From positions 1 through 43,563 of the forward strand of contig QKAK01000146.1 of assembly GCA_003247225.1 (NCBI GenBank): DNA of 43,563 bases. The letters are read 5' to 3'. Under the pieces are notes generated by a model, which ran no database searches, was not told the origin of the DNA, and worked only from the letters and a program-made list of their open reading frames with translations. Below are positions 43,053 through 43,563 of this stretch, piece after piece. The number at the start of each line of letters is the position of its first letter. The stretch's first letter is position 1. Origin of the DNA: Spirochaetota bacterium. Its GTDB lineage: Bacteria > Spirochaetota > Spirochaetia > Treponematales > UBA12059. The translations under genes were made by a program, and so were the position numbers.

Positions 43053-43563
43053 CCGGCGGTACCGGCTCGTCCCCGGCCGGCCGGTCGCCGCCGATAGCGT
43101 CGCCTATATTGCCGCGCAGCTTGTCCAGGAACTTGCTCATCTCCTCGTGGTCGCGGTCCTTGATGATATGGGTCAGGTAGGCCAGCTGCGAGTTGATCAG
43201 TTCGAGGCGGCGTATCGTATACGGATTGAACATGATCTCGGCGAGCAGGCGGTCGTCCTCGGCGAGTAGGCCGCGCGCGATGTCCAGGTGCTTGCGGAAG
43301 TTCGTGCCCGGCGCGTCGAGGCGCTTCATGCAGGCGGCGAAGACCATCGTCGACGCGAAGGGCGTGCCGAGCGAGTAGGCGACCGTCCGGTCGTGCCCGT
43401 CGAAGCTCTCCTCGAAGACCCGGATGCCGAAGGACTCGTACAGCGACCGCCAGAAGGCCTTGCCGTCGTCGCTCGACTCGGCGATGATCACCGCGCTCTG
43501 CTCGCTCAGGTTCGTGCCGTCGGCGTAGGTCGGGCCGAACATCGGATGGGACGACGAGAAGGG
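43042..43563 (-). CDS. tyrA: Prephenate dehydrogenase, C-terminal part, cut by the window edge
   Basis: The frame continues past the right edge (PFSSSHPMFGPTYADGTNLSEQSAVII). The HPMFGP motif holds the His involved in hydride transfer in TyrA enzymes. The rest (FGIRVFEESFDGHDRTVAYSLGTPFASTMVFAACMKRL) is the helical dimerisation domain seen in the family, with the H-D-R-x-x-A-Y motif. TyrA converts prephenate to 4-hydroxyphenylpyruvate on the route to tyrosine. About 174 codons are inside the window; the NAD(P)-binding domain lies outside. Its position beside aroK-aroA supports the call. Confidence 0.88.
   Translation of the reverse strand, partial: PFSSSHPMFGPTYADGTNLSEQSAVIIAESSDDGKAFWRSLYESFGIRVFEESFDGHDRTVAYSLGTPFASTMVFAACMKRLDAPGTNFRKHLDIARGLLAEDDRLLAEIMFNPYTIRRLELINSQLAYLTHIIKDRDHEEMSKFLDKLRGNIGDAIGGDRPAGDEPVPPARP

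Overview
The window is GC-rich chromosomal DNA (well over 60% G+C by eye) and densely packed with genes on both strands. Its content points to an anaerobic, motile or chemotactic, diderm-type bacterium. The evidence is a single-chain pyruvate:ferredoxin oxidoreductase, an NfnAB-type ferredoxin/NAD(P) transhydrogenase, a methyl-accepting chemotaxis protein, many lipoproteins and a beta-barrel-like secreted protein. A free-living high-GC spirochaete would fit, but that is an inference from gene style; no rRNA or other phylogenetic marker is present.

Layout. 1-300: C-terminal scrap of an IS1-like transposase. 302-3203: a WYL regulator, then a two-gene unit for a lipoprotein and a secreted beta-rich protein. 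3372-5760: three GNAT acetyltransferases and a YdeI/OmpD-type protein. 6026-9577: nifJ (pyruvate oxidation). 9731-12432: a hairpin cluster, a NarL-type two-component pair and a convergent ECF-S-like membrane protein. 12418-12642: an orphan promoter and terminator that may bound a small RNA. 12764-14844: an M28 membrane peptidase and a nucleoside phosphorylase, the latter flanked by two inverted degenerate repeats. 15089-17738: a large LamG/GLUG-repeat lipoprotein gene broken by a frameshift. 17863-20468: promoter, structured leader, nfnA-nfnB and terminator. 20491-21258: a TPR protein.

21270-29210 is a tight minus-strand operon: FAD oxidoreductase, adenylyl cyclase/AAA/TPR protein, cyclic-nucleotide-binding protein, family 4 uracil-DNA glycosylase, then PriA. 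It joins second-messenger signalling to DNA repair and replication restart. Divergent from it is a MerR-family regulator. Between that regulator and a secreted FMN/FAD flavoprotein reductase lies a promoter with a 19-bp spacer and an 18-bp dyad strongly resembling the SoxR/MerR architecture, so the regulator probably controls the reductase.

32240-43563 holds a GH43-like beta-propeller protein, a GntR regulator, moaE-like and rpiB, a coiled-coil exported protein paired with a GH18 protein, a dCache chemoreceptor, an LTD-like lipoprotein, and aromatic amino acid genes (aroK-aroA, with tyrA convergent and cut by the window edge).

In metabolism, NifJ makes reduced ferredoxin from pyruvate and NfnAB connects ferredoxin, NADH and NADPH pools. 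The flavoprotein may be a terminal reductase outside the cytoplasmic membrane. No tRNA, rRNA or CRISPR array was seen.
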